Shown here piece after piece: positions 11,708 through 22,184 of a stretch of DNA of 64,000 bases. The notes under the pieces are model-generated. The model saw only the letters and a list, made by a program, of their open reading frames with translations, had not been told where the DNA came from and searched no databases. Origin of the DNA: Camellia lanceoleosa (lineage: Eukaryota; Streptophyta; Magnoliopsida; Ericales; Theaceae); the NCBI GenBank assembly GCA_025200525.1, contig CM045763.1, positions 157,176,246-157,240,245 of the forward strand, read 5' to 3'. How positions within the stretch are numbered: the stretch's first letter is position 1; the number at the start of each line of letters is the position of its first letter. The translations under genes and the position numbers were made by a program.

Positions 11708-12300
11708 TTGTCTGTGTATCCCGACCTGATTGTGAGATGCCGAGACCGTTTGTTTGTGTCGGAGTCTTGCCGAGAGGAAGTACTCCGAGAGTTTCACCAT
11801 TCACGCCTTGTGGTGCATCCGGGAGGCATAAAGATGTATCGAGATTTGGGTCGCCAGTTTTGGTGGCGGGCTATGAAGAAGGGTGTGGCGGTTTTCGTTT
11901 CTAAGTGCCTTACTTGTCAGCAAGTGAAGGCCGAGCATAAGAGGCCAGCGGGTTTGTTACAACCCTTGCCTATTGCCGAGTGTAAGTGGGAGCATGTCAC
12001 TATGGACTTCGTTGTAGATCTTCCGAAGACTCAGCGGGGTAGTGATGCTATTTGGGTGGTTGTAGACCGGTTGACTAAGTCAGCGCACTTTATCCCTATG
12101 CGCATGAGAGATTCGGTAGATCATCTTGCTGATTTGTATATTCGGGACATAGTGAGATTGCACGGGGTCCCAGTAACAATCGTCTCAGACAGAGACCCTC
12201 ATTTTACTGCTAGGTTGTGGCAGAGTTTGTAGAGTGCCTTGGGTACTAAGTTGACCTTTAGTACGACTTATCATCCTCGGTGAGCCGACCGGCGTGCATT
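11708..12300 (+). pseudogene. pol: Element A integrase, zinc-binding domain and core
   Basis: [11 protein letters not shown] and [12 protein letters not shown] form the zinc-binding module. TMDFVVDLP and IVSDRDPHF carry the first two catalytic Asp residues. TAG at 12230-12232 replaces CAG of element D. A 4-nt shorter, scrambled stretch near 12276-12295 stands where D encodes [11 protein letters not shown], destroying the segment with the catalytic Glu and shifting the frame. Confidence 0.9.
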
Positions 12301-13043
12301 ATTCAGATCCTTGAGGATATGCTTCGAGGTTGTGTCCTTGACTTTAGTGGGATGTGGGAGAGGCACTTGCCCTTGGTGGAGTTTGCCTACAACAACAGCT
12401 TTCAGTCTAGTATCGGTATGGCACCGTTTGAGGCCTTGTATGGCCGACCGTGTAGGTCTCCAGTTTGTTGGGCCGAGGTGGGTGATGCACCATTGTTGGG
12501 CCTGGAGTTAGTGAGGGAAACGACGGAGAAAGTTGAGCTTATACGTAGGAGGCTTGTTATAACCCAGAGTCACCAAAAGAGTTATGCCGACCGAAGGAGG
12601 AGGCCTTTGGCATTTGAAACAGGTGATCATGTTTTCTTGAAAATATCACCGAGGCGAGGTTTGATGAGGTTTGGGAAGAGTGGGAAGTTATCCCCTCGAT
12701 TTATCAGTCCCTTTGAGATCCTTGAGAGGATTGGAGAGGTTGCTTATCGTTTGGCTTTGCCACCACAGTTGTCCTGGGTTCATGACGTCTTTCATGTTAG
12801 TATGCTTCGGAAGTACGAGCCGAATCCATCGCACTTGTTGGATTGGACCGACTTAGAGGTAGATAAGGATGCCTCGTATGCGGAGAGACCGGTTTGGGTC
12901 TTGGATAGGCAGGATCAAGTCTTGCGAGGCAAGACCATACCTTAGTAAAGGTCTTGTGGAAACATCACAGAGTGGAGGAAGCCACTTGGGAACGTGAGTT
13001 AGAAGTCCGTGAGAAATATCAGGACATGTTTGTTGATGTGTAA
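12301..13043 (+). pseudogene. pol: Element A integrase C-terminus and chromodomain
   Basis: Open in frame 1 to 12945: [52 protein letters not shown] (GPY/F-like region), VFHVSMLRKYEP. A 1-nt deletion near 12943 shifts the frame. The chromodomain continues as VLWKHHRVEEATWERELEV and ends at the TAA at 13041-13043. It is similar to D and less so to B. Confidence 0.9.
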
Positions 13044-13462
13044 TCATATTTTGAGAGTTTTGTAATATTGTTGAACTTTAAGAGCATTATGTATGTCTTG
13101 AGTTGTAAAACATTGTATATGTTTTGGTTTATGAGAGTATTTTGGAACTTGCCTTGAAATGGAAGTTTAATGTAACATTGCATATGTTGAATGCATTGTA
13201 GAAATGGAAATATATCATGAATACTGAATATGATATAGAATGGTGGAATGTGGTATTGAAATTTGTGGAATTTCAAGGAATGCGTATCTATAATGCACGT
13301 TGTGAGAAATATTGTAATTTGCCTCTTGAAAAGTGATGAGATGACCGATAATGGGTCGAGTTGTTGAATTTCACATTGTAATAATATTGGGAATTGAGAA
13401 AATCTTGTTTTTGAAAAACTTGTATTTAATTTTGAGGACGAAATTCTTTAAGGGGGGAAAGT
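13044..13462 (+). other. Element A 3' untranslated region with polypurine tract
   Basis: About 420 bp, AT-rich and non-coding, ending GACGAAATTCTTTAAGGGGG. The polypurine tract AAGGGGGGAAAG (13450-13461) lies one base before the LTR. The matching region of D (56057-56469) is collinear but its tract is eroded. Confidence 0.85.
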
Positions 13463-13649
13463 TATAGTGATTCCAGTTTTCCCTTTTTGTATTTGTTGTA
13501 CTCCGAACTTTGGTTCCATGGAGTTGGTGGTTGTATACCTTGTTAGCATCCTTTAATTCCTTATGTATGAGTTTTAGGATGTGTTGAGCGTATTTCGAAC
13601 AGGTGGGTTGAGTTTCGGTCTCAAACGTAGTTGCCCAGGTTTTTGGTGT

Positions 13650-14036
13650 TACGCTCGAGCGGGTTATTCTACACTCGAGCGGAGTTTGCTTTTTGGTGGT
13701 CCGCTCGAGCAGGTCTTATTGCGCTCGAGCGGAGTTTACACACTCCCAGTATTTCGTGCCTCTGCAAAACTTCTGCAGGTGTGTTTTTCACGCTCGAGCG
13801 GGTTTTCTCACGCTCGAGCAGGTTGCGCTTGAGCGGACCTTTTGGCGCTCGAGCGGGTAGTGCTTGGTCTGTAAAAGTTCTGGGAGGGGGAAATCTACGC
13901 TCGAGTGGACTCGTTTTCGTGCTCGAGTGGATGTGTTTTATCTTTGTGTCTTGGCGCTCGAGTGGGCCTTCTTGTGCTCGAGCGGACCATGTTTTTTGTT
14001 CTTGATGCTCGTGCGTCTTGTTTTCCGCTTGAGCGG
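13650..14036. repeat. CGCTCGAGCG palindrome array in the element A LTR
   Basis: About 14 copies of CGCTCGAGCG or close variants in under 400 bp, near 13651, 13672, 13702, 13721, 13790, 13811, 13824, 13844, 13898, 13919, 13953, 13974, 14004 and 14023. Spacing is irregular at 13-70 bp, and sequence between copies is not repeated. Several copies show CG-to-TG or CG-to-CA change. Confidence 0.87.
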
Positions 14037-14950
14037 ACCTATCGTATATCAGAAGGCAGTTAGGCATTTTTGAATCACTTTTTGCATTCTCTCTTTCACT
14101 CTTACTTTCTAAAAAGATATTTTGAGAGCCTCTCTCTCTAGGGTTTGATCTACTTAGGGTGCTTCCCTTTCCTTCGGCCTTTGTAAAAGTTGTGTTGATC
14201 GTCGAGCGCTTCGTTTTGATCCAAAAAGTTTGGAGTTTGGAGCACTTTGGTTTTGGTCTTCTTCTCCATTCGAGCTCTAACTTCGAGGTAGGGATATCCT
14301 ACTCCATCTTATGAGCTTTGTCTTTAAATTTTGGCATTTCGATATATTGGGGTTTGTTGGGTAATTTTGAGAAATTTGGGGTCATGGTGTAATTTTCAAA
14401 AGAGGGGTTTTCAAAGTTGAAAACCTTTATGTATGTAATACGTTGGAAAATGGACTAGGTGTGGGATTATTGAGAAAAAATGGAACCTTAGGGTTGGTAT
14501 TGTAATTATGGGACAAAGCCCTAATTGTTCATAAATTAATTTGTATAATTAATTTTGGGAAATGAGAAATTAAATAGGAAATATTCAAATTGGAAAGGTT
14601 TGGGATTAAAGGGTGTAGTTGGATTAATTTATCGCTCACCTAGACAAATGTTGATATTTTATCCATTTGGTGCATTCATTTCCTGTTTAAAAATAATTGC
14701 TTTGGGCTATCGATGGAGGATAGTCTTGATTGTTGTAGAAAATGCAAGATGATTAGGCAAACTAAAACAAATCAATGGAATGTGCCATCGAATATGATGG
14801 TTGAAAAATACATTGACTTTATGTATTGATTGTTTATGTATATGATCTGTGTTTATATACATTGTGTTGTGTGGGAGGAGATAGGGGATGTACTCCACGG
14901 TTTAGGGGAAGATAGGGGATGGACCTCTAAACCGGAAATTTGTGTTATAT

Positions 14951-15149
14951 TGATACAGCACTACAATGTGTATCATGGTGAAGTATGGAAGTGTGTGTTT
15001 GATACGATATAGCACTAAAATGTATATCATTATCAATTGTGAAGTATAGAAGTGTTTCTATGTGATAATGATACATCACCAAAATGTGTATCACTTGTAA
15101 AGTAAGGAAGTGGTTTATGTGTAAATGATACAACACCAAAATGTGTATC
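14951..15149. repeat. Tandem hairpin repeat TGATACA/TGTATCA in the element A LTR
   Basis: Four units of about 60 bp. Each has complementary arms around an 11-nt loop of form xCACxAAAATG or similar: 14951-14975 (TGATACA/TGTATCA), 15006-15028 (GATATA/TATATC), 15069-15093 (TGATACA/TGTATCA), 15127-15149 (GATACA/TGTATC). The second unit changes both arms in a compensatory way. Confidence 0.8.
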
Positions 15150-15727
15150 CGTCAAGAATTTCGAAAGTGTTTTCAATAATGGGTTATGATCTCATTAAAT
15201 TATTTGGTCAGGTTCTGAGCCTTGTTTTCAAACTCAAAGTTGAATAAGAAATGGAAAGTGAAATGTAACATGGTTATGATTGTCATGAAACGGTAATATG
15301 GCATGAGTTGGAAAATAAGCATGGACCACCTGTAGAATGCTATTATTTTAGTCATTGTTTATAGTTGGTTTAGTATATTTCTACTGGGCTGTGGCTCACC
15401 CTATATGGGACATCATTTTCAGGTACAGGTAGCATGCCCCCTCCAAGGACGTAGCTTGGGAGGCTTGGAACTGTTGGACTGTTTTGTTTTTTTGATTGTA
15501 TTACATGTATATCAAGCCAAGGGCTTTCTTTGTATAGAGTTAGCACTCTCTTTTTATAATAAAGTGTTGACTTGGAAAGTTGTAAGCCCTTAGGGCATTT
15601 ACTTTTGATGTCAACATGTAATACATTTTGTAAAGATTACTCTAATGGAATACAATTATGCTCTAGTTTCTGATGTCTGAGCATGTTATTGTTGGTTGAT
15701 TTAAGGGTTTATTTTGAGGGTGTTACA

Positions 15728-15891
15728 TAGACCAAACTCTAGGATTGAAATTCTGGCATCGTACAAAGAGGTGTTGGATAATTTCAGACCCCAATGCTCT
15801 CACAGCTGGTTTCACAATGTAATTAATGAAAACTTCCTTCGCAGAACTGGCTTGAGCTTCCAAGTTGAAGGGGGAGACTACTCTGGCCTAT
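15728..15891 (+). repeat. Helitron-like array fragment between element A and outer Ogre
   Basis: Matches 48450-48613 and the copies at 59430 and 62410 (ACTCTAGGATTGAAATTCTG; GAACTGGCTTGAGCTTCCAA). It is the left part of a unit whose right part resumes at 46657. This shows element A and the outer Ogre inserted independently into the same array. Confidence 0.88.
15887..15891. repeat. Target-site duplication CCTAT, left copy (outer Ogre)
   Basis: CCTAT precedes TGTAGACACC and recurs at 46657-46661 directly after GTTGTTACA. Uninterrupted array copies read CTCTGGCCTATATATAG at this place. Confidence 0.92.
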
Positions 15892-18050
15892 TGTAGACAC
15901 CCCATTTTTGACCGACCTTAAGACTCAGACGTCACCAATTGAGCGCTTGGTGATGTTGCATACTGTGCTCGTTCAGAAGTCTCAGAGGTGCGGCCGTGCG
16001 CCCTGCCTCCGGACTTCCGAACCCTCTTCTGTGCCTTGTCTCGGTTTGCGAACCAGACTCGTTTTTCTCTGTTTTCTTTCCCGAGGGAAGGGAGTGGTCC
16101 CGTAGACTATCTCCCAGTGGCCGTGAGCTATATTTTGTGGCCGTAGGCCATTTTGCCCATTTCGGAGCTGGTACGGTTTTGGGCGTCGCTGCCGTGTGCC
16201 TCGGTTCGGGACCACCCAACTATCTCCGATTTCTCCGGTTTTTGGCATGCACCCCTGTTTTATAGTTCCGAGGAACACTGGGGCCCCTGATGCCCACTTC
16301 GCAGCCGAACACCACTTCCGGTGCCCGGCATCCTATGTGAGTGTGGCTGAGGCCCTCTTCATGCTGGTATAAGCCCATCATTGCATTTCGCATGTCATTT
16401 CGCATTGCCTCGCTTTGGGTGCCAGTGGGCATGCATTTCGAGGCATCTCATTTTCATAGCATCGTGCATGCTAGGTTGTATGTTAGTTGCATTTCATGCA
16501 TACCATGCATTCTGCACGGGAAATGAGGCGCGTTCTGTACTCCGAGTAACGGAACGGGTCTCAATTCCCAAGTCACCGACACTCCGGATTACCCATGATG
16601 GAGTTAGGTTTTGTTGTAGCATTCATATGCATTCATCCCATATTGAGTTGTGCAATTCGATTCCTCGGCCATCATGCATCGATGTGCGTGATTGGTGGCA
16701 CGAGGATCGAGGCATGCATATATTTGTGAAATACATTGCTATGCTCTTTTCCTGCTCTCTGTTGCAGCAAAATCAACAATCAACAACTTTTCGGAGGCTG
16801 GCACGCATTTCGAGAAAATTGCAAACAGAGGCTAATCAGGGCATTCCAGTGGATTTCCGCGCCAAGCAGCCCAGCATACATCATCTATCAGAAGCGAGGC
16901 AGTCCCTGGCTTGCACGCCAGTTTTAATTCTTTTGTAATTAATTTGTTAATTAATTAGAATTTGTATTATGTCGGACTGTATATTCTTTTATTCGGTTCA
17001 GATGATTATTTATTCGGACCTCTGCTGAGGGCATAATTGTAATATGGGTGTGTGAGTGTGATGTATGTCTTCCAACCCCATTTCTTTCTCCCTTTTATTT
17101 ACGCTTTGGATGGTTAGATATAGGGCATATTTCAATTAGCATACAAGATGACAAAGATGTTTGCATCATTCATCTATTGCATGCATTGCTCGGCGCATCA
17201 TACAAACCTGCATTTGTATTTCAATTCTAAGTTGAATACATGTTAGCCGTTGCATTTCATATGCCATCTTTAGAATAGCCGAGCTGCTATAGTTGCATTT
17301 TGCATGTGTTGCATTAGGCATTCTCAGATATTTTAGGATCATGCATGATTTCTAATAAGCTTTCTTTTGGCTTGGAGTACTCGGTGAGTTTTTATGCTTT
17401 AGCATCCTTGCATGCGTGTGAGTGTTGCCATGAATAGCATGCTTACCATGTGGCTATGTGCTTATGTGATATAACTGCCTTGAATGCCTGTGGGTGGAGG
17501 TTGAGTTATCTGAATTGGAGCAATTCATCAATTGTTTGTTAAGCCCACTAGATTGTGGCAAAATCTGCATTTTAAGCCTACCTGCGGGTAGCAAACCATT
17601 TCCAAACAAACAAACATGAAATGTTTTGTTCCAATTCGACGCCCAGCCTATACTTGTATGCTGTGCGCATCACATAGTAACCTAGGCTAATAATCGGAAT
17701 AAGAACTCACAACGTTTTCAAAATCAGATATCATGGTTAGTAGAGGCCGGTCTTTGACCGGGCGAGCGGGGGTGCTCACGATGTGACCTTTCCTAATCGT
17801 ACCCAAGTTCCCGAGCCAACTTTGGTGATGACGGACACGTGGCCTTTGGCACCGAGTTAGGGTTTCCTAAATTTCCCATTTAAAAAATATTTAGGTGGCG
17901 ACTCATATCCGCAAAGCATCCATGTTTGGCACTTCTTTCAAAAAATCTGCTTTTCCTTCAAAACGATTTGCAGGATTTGGACTCTTGGTTGATTGAGAAC
18001 CGAACAAAATCGAGTCCGAATCAGAAGCGAGGCCCTCATGAGCGTTATTC
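15892..18050 (+). repeat. Outer Ogre 5' LTR (about 2.16 kb)
   Basis: Begins TGTAGACACCCCATTTTTGA. Near-identical to 44473-46656 over most of its length, with clusters of small differences in GC-rich parts (for example 16160-16195). Compared with the inner Ogre LTR it lacks about 3 kb: it jumps from GAACACCACTT (near 16306) to CGGCATCCTATGTGAG (near 16328). The exact 3' end is unclear because the junction before the primer-binding site lacks the GTTACA end seen in the 3' copy. Confidence 0.87.
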
Positions 18051-18056
18051 TGATTC

Positions 18057-18070
18057 TGGCGACTCTGGGA
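18057..18070 (+). other. Outer Ogre primer-binding site (tRNA-Arg type, inferred)
   Basis: TGGCGACTCTGGGA follows the LTR. The TGGCGACTC start resembles the tRNA-Arg-type primer-binding site described for Ogre elements. The tRNA identity is from memory and should be tested by alignment. Confidence 0.65.
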
Positions 18071-19250
18071 TTTAGAGAACTTGACTCGAACTCATGATAT
18101 CTCGGTTTTGACTACACTTGTGTGTTTCTTTGCATTGCATTTGCATTGGTGCGCCTAGGACACCGTGTTTGCCATCTGCTATTCTCGAGCGGTTTGCGGA
18201 GGCTTGTCTTGTCAAGGCATGTCCATAAAATTTGGTCGGTTACGGCTCTGCCAAGATGGGAACACAAACCCGGTTTTACCGGGCACCCTTTTTGACCATT
18301 CGACCTAGTGCATATTCGGATCCATAGTGACCAATCCAAACTAGGACAAAGTTGCTTACCCGTTTATAGGTTGTTTGAAGTCACAAGGCGTAGGTGAAAC
18401 CCTAGTTCACGACAAAATAGGACAGGAAACCCTACCCCAACATAGGGGTGTTTTGGCTCTCACTTATCTGTTATGTGCTTGTTAGAGTGTGCCTCACAGG
18501 AATGCACGTGTCGGTTTACAAGTTTGAGCATTAGGCTGCGGGCACCAATTCAAGATTTTGGGTATCGAACTGCGGCATCGATTTGGTGGAATCGGTTTTA
18601 CCGAGGGTATCACCAAGCGGAATTTTGGGCAGAATTCGAGAGGGCACACTCATTCAACTATGCTCAGATTCTGCTCGTGAAATCAGCCGAGATGTCACTG
18701 CTTTCTTTTTGCTAGGTAGTCTTGGGAACCATAGCTTCAGAAGGCTCCACTATCCCCCAGGTACATTGAACTAGTGCTGATAGACTTTGTGAGGTCAGAA
18801 ATTTGATTCAGGGAAAACCAGTGTTCTTTCGCTGAGGCAAGGAAAAGAAAGGCGGTCGGGCTCTCAGTTCATCTCGATCCGTCACACCAAATACATCACC
18901 TTTGTTCGGACTCAATGCATCGTGATGGCACGAGGTTCGAAGAATTTGTGGTGGTAACAGCTGCTGAATCGTGGAAGCGCCATGCGAGTTGAGACCAAGA
19001 TTGAAACGCAATACCATCTGGGCGTCGCCTCACATCCACTTTGGGACCCCAACCGAACTTTGACCCAATTCCGCCAACTGAAAATTTGCAGTGTCCAAAG
19101 TCCTCGAGAAGGGTTGACTCAAGCCCAAGTTTTCAGACCCTCGGTGCAGCCTAATAAGAGGCGTTGTCCCCTTGATGCTAATGACCTCGATCTCGGCGGT
19201 GAAAATTGCGAACCTTGAGAAGCAATTCAAAAGGGCACATGGCCTTAACT
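18071..19250 (+). other. Outer Ogre leader region
   Basis: About 1.2 kb upstream of recognisable gag, homologous to 24676-25600 of the inner Ogre. Shared blocks: TAGTGCATATTCGGATCCAT, CCCAACATAGGGGTGTTTTG and AGGCTCCACTATCCCCC. The two copies differ by many small indels and none of the short frames is conserved between them, so no upstream protein is called. Shared frames may once have encoded an N-terminal gag extension. Confidence 0.6.
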
Positions 19251-19533
19251 CCATTCCCGACATTGAGGATGGGCACACCGAGTTTTGTCTCCTGACGGAT
19301 TCAAAATGCCATATATTGACCGTTTCGGCAGATGCAGGATCCAATGATACATATCCGACTTTTCTTGGATGTCCTAAAGCCGATGGGTCGACTAAGCCAC
19401 AAAACTCTCCTCAGATGGAAGAACCACTGCCGGTGTAGCAGCCACTTGGTACACTAGGTTGGAGGACAGAGTGAAGCAAAACTGGGAAGAATTAGCTGAG
19501 GCCTTTGTCGATCAATATTCCTACAATACCCAG
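19251..19533 (+). pseudogene. gag: Outer Ogre gag, N-terminal half, broken
   Basis: Contains pieces matching the inner Ogre gag: AKMPYIDRF-like codons near 19305 (KMP-IDRF in inner), then WYTRLEDRVKQNWEELAEAF and VDQYSYNTQ, ending at the inner Ogre insertion. In inner gag the same stretch reads WYAKLEDEVKRNWDEMAEAF and VAQYSYNTQ. The part between is frameshifted and shortened. Translation resumes at 38033 with VEMTIQELEATRQ. Confidence 0.78.
19529..19533. repeat. Target-site duplication CCCAG, left copy (inner Ogre)
   Basis: CCCAG, in the Asn-Thr-Gln codons of outer gag, precedes TGTAGACACC and recurs at 38028-38032 after GTTGTTACA. Confidence 0.93.
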
Positions 19534-21227
19534 TGTAGACACCCCATTTTTGACCGACCTTAAGACTCAGACGTCACCAGTTGAGCGCTCGGTGATATTG
19601 CATACTGTGCTTGTTCAGAAGTCCCAGAGTCACGGCCGCGTGCCCTGCCTCCGGACTTCCGAACCATCTTCTCTACCTTGTCTCGGTTTGCGAACCAGGC
19701 TCGATTTTCTCTGTTTTCTCTCCTGAGGGAAGGGAGTGGTCCCGTAGACTATCTCCCGGTGGCCGTGAGCTACGTTTCGTGGCCGTAGGCCATTTTGCCC
19801 ATTTCGGGCGGTTCCGGTTTTGAGCCGTCGGGCAGCGTGCCTCGGCTCGGGACCGCCAACCATCTCCGAGTTCTCCGGTTTTGGCATGTGCCTCTGTTTT
19901 AGTGTTCCGAGAACCACAGGGCCCCGATGCCCACTTCGGCGAACACCACTTAGGTGCGGCGACCCATTTCGGGACCCCAAACCGGCGGTTTTGGTCCCGA
20001 GCATTCATTGCATCGGCCTTCTCCGGTTTTTGGCGGAGACCTCTGTTTAGTATTTCAAGGAACCACAGGGCCCCGATGCCCGCCGTGGCCGTATGCCACT
20101 TCGGTGCTCATAGCGGTTTCGGGACCCCAATGCCGGTTTTGGTCCCGAGCATTCATTTTGCATCGGTTTTCTCGATTTTTGGCAGAACCTCTGTTTTGAC
20201 ATTCCGAGGGACACTGGGGTCATGAATACCACTTATTGCTGAATACCACTTGGCACTGCGGCCCATTTTCGGGATCCCGATTTGCTCGGTTTTGGCCGAC
20301 GTTCATTTCTCATTAGTTTTGTTCAAACTTGGCGGTACCTCTGTTTCAACACCGGGAAGATCCTTTGGGGGTGGGAGGCCAGCAATTATCCCAGATAGCA
20401 GTTTCGCTCCTCCGAGCCCGTTTTCTCACTTAGGGCCAATGTTGAACACCTTGGGGTATTTTCTTCCAACCAAAGTTACATATCTGTGATCGGGGGACAT
20501 GGGAGGACCCTAAACAAGCATGGTCGGCCAGCAATTTTGATTTTCATTTTTGGCCCTCTTCTTCAAATGCAATGTTGTGAATCACGCTTCAATGTTGCCA
20601 AATTCCAACCTTGGAACCTTGTTCTACACATCTTGGAGGACCCTAAAGTTGGTGGTCGGCAGCAATTTTGAATTTCATTTTGAGCCCCTCCTTCAAGCTC
20701 TATGTTGTGACTTACCTTGAGTTGCCAAATTCAACCTTGGGGCCTTATTCTACACACTTGGGAGGACCCTAATGTATGGTGGTCGGCCACTAATTCAACA
20801 CTTCATTTTTGGGGTGGTGGCGGCCACAAAAGGTGGTAACCCGGCCACCTTGCAGAGAGTTACTGGCCGGCGATTCACCTTTCGGCTGTTCACTGTCATT
20901 GCTTTCAAAGTGTCTCCCTCATCAGGGATATTTTGGGGGGGAAAGCTTGGGTGCTTTCCCTCCCCTTTTACACCCCATTTGTTGTCTATTTGAAGGGCCC
21001 TCCCTCTCCTTCTTGAAGGTTGGAAAATTTTGCTTCAAGAGCTCCTCTTCCAATTCTTCCATTTCCATAGCCAAAAGTCCAAGAAAGCTTCTAAGTCCCT
21101 AGGTCTTCTCTTCATCAACACCTAGCCTCACCATCCCTACTACCATTTCAGCAGCAAGGAGGTGTTCTTCAGAGGTCAAGAAGCAACAAATCAGAGCCAA
21201 GAATCAAAGAAAGACAAGTCTTCAAGG

Positions 21228-21233
21228 GTAAGT
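21228..21233 (+). promoter_or_regulatory. Possible 5' splice site in the inner Ogre LTR
   Basis: CAAGG followed by GTAAGT is a strong donor match. It lies at the end of a purine-rich, leader-like stretch (21140-21227), and an identical copy is at 34461-34466. Whether it is used is unknown. The outer Ogre LTR lacks this whole section. Confidence 0.35.
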
Positions 21234-21296
21234 CTTCAAAACCAACTTTTAGGGCTTTTTCTTGATTCATTTCTATACTCTATTTGGTTGAGAATT

Positions 21297-21860
21297 GGGG
21301 CTCCGACCCCTACTGGTTTTGTGCTCATATTGAGCCCCTCTACAACTTTGTAGAAGGGCTCAACTTCATTTGAGGCTTCTATGATACACTTCCTTCAATA
21401 TCCATCTTGTATGTCACCAATTTGCATGCTAGTTTTAGCCTATTTGCATTTGTTTTTGGGGCTCCGACCCCTACTGGTTTTGTGCTTATTTTGAGCCCCT
21501 CTACAACATTGTAGAAGGGCTCAACCTCATTTGGCCATTGTATCTACCACCTCCTTCAAATTTCATCAAGTGTGCCATATTTTGTATGCAATTTTTGACC
21601 TATTTGTGTTTGTTTTTGGGACTTCGACCCCTACTGGTTTTAGTCTTATCTTGACCCCCTTTACATGTTTCATGAAGAAGGTTTGGTCATTTGATGTATA
21701 GATTGCATGTCTTATGTTATACCCTTTTGTGGCTCCATTTTGCCTTCCATTTCTAGCATGTTTGTCTTATGATTTAGAGGCTGCCATAAACTGCATATAT
21801 GCTTATTTTTGGGCCTTCTTTCATGTTGTAGAAGAAAGTTTGTCCATTTGGTGTTTGTAT
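21297..21860. repeat. 160-bp tandem repeat with a 34-nt hairpin in the inner Ogre LTR
   Basis: Three to four units of about 160 bp begin near GGGGCTCCGACCCCTACTGG. Units one and two each contain TTGAGCCC-C-TCTACAA, a 2-nt loop, then TTGTAGA-A-GGGCTCAA: 15 paired bases with one C/A mismatch (21330-21363 and 21491-21524). Later units keep only a decayed form. The same array occurs at 34530-35093. Confidence 0.85.
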
Positions 21861-22184
21861 ATACCACCTCCCATTGTAATGCTCTTTTGGCCATTAATCT
21901 TGTATGATTTTGTTGCCATATCTATGCTTGCATTTTGGCCATGTTTGTTACTGAAAAATGCCATATTTGGGACTGCCTTGCTACTGTTCTTGCTGCCATG
22001 ATCATATTTTGCATGTATAGCATGGCTATAGGCCCATTCGGGGCCTAATTTCACAATTTCGGGATGAATGCATGCTTGAGTGTCATTTCGTTTTGTTTCG
22101 GGCTGTTTTCCCTTTATTTAGGTGCTGAAATTCCATTTCCATGCTTACATATCATTCCCTATGCCATTTGCATCATTTTGCATT

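Larger units (their letters stand above)
1..15727 (+). mobile_element. Element A: Tekay-like Ty3/gypsy chromovirus, 5' truncated by the window edge
   Basis: This is the right-hand part of an LTR retrotransposon whose 5' LTR and gag start lie before base 1. Its coding remnants (3-955 and 10099-13043) run zinc knuckles, protease, RT, RNase H, integrase, chromodomain. That order plus the C-terminal chromodomain places it in the chromovirus group, and the sequence resembles Tekay/Del. It is interrupted by element B at 956-10098. Joining the two parts across the GGTCT duplication restores the protease-RT linker reading frame, and element D has a matching linker (LLASF, then GECDETQ). The 3' LTR is 13463-15727, and the right flank is a Helitron-like unit. 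Confidence 0.9.
13463..15727 (+). repeat. Element A 3' LTR (2265 bp, TA...CA ends)
   Basis: Begins TATAGTGATTCC and ends GGGTGTTACA. The start coordinate is fixed by analogy to element D, whose TSD defines the TATAG start. It contains a CTCGAG palindrome array (13650-14036), a TATA-like CGTATATCAG (14043-14052), a leader with GAGAGCCTCTCTCTCTAGGG, and a 4-copy hairpin repeat (14951-15149). Parts, such as GGAGGAGATAGGGGATG and the distal end, match the LTR of D, so A and D are sister subfamilies. Confidence 0.88.

Noticed and set aside
3178..13043. Fungal RIP as the cause of C-to-T stops
   Set aside because: Tekay chromodomains, hAT-like and Ogre-like elements indicate a plant. Stops occur in CG, CHG and CHH contexts, which plant methylation and deamination explain.
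21162..21353. 63-codon frame identical at 34395-34586
   Set aside because: Identity comes from the two LTR copies of one element, not from selection on a protein. The stretch looks like leader sequence with a splice donor.
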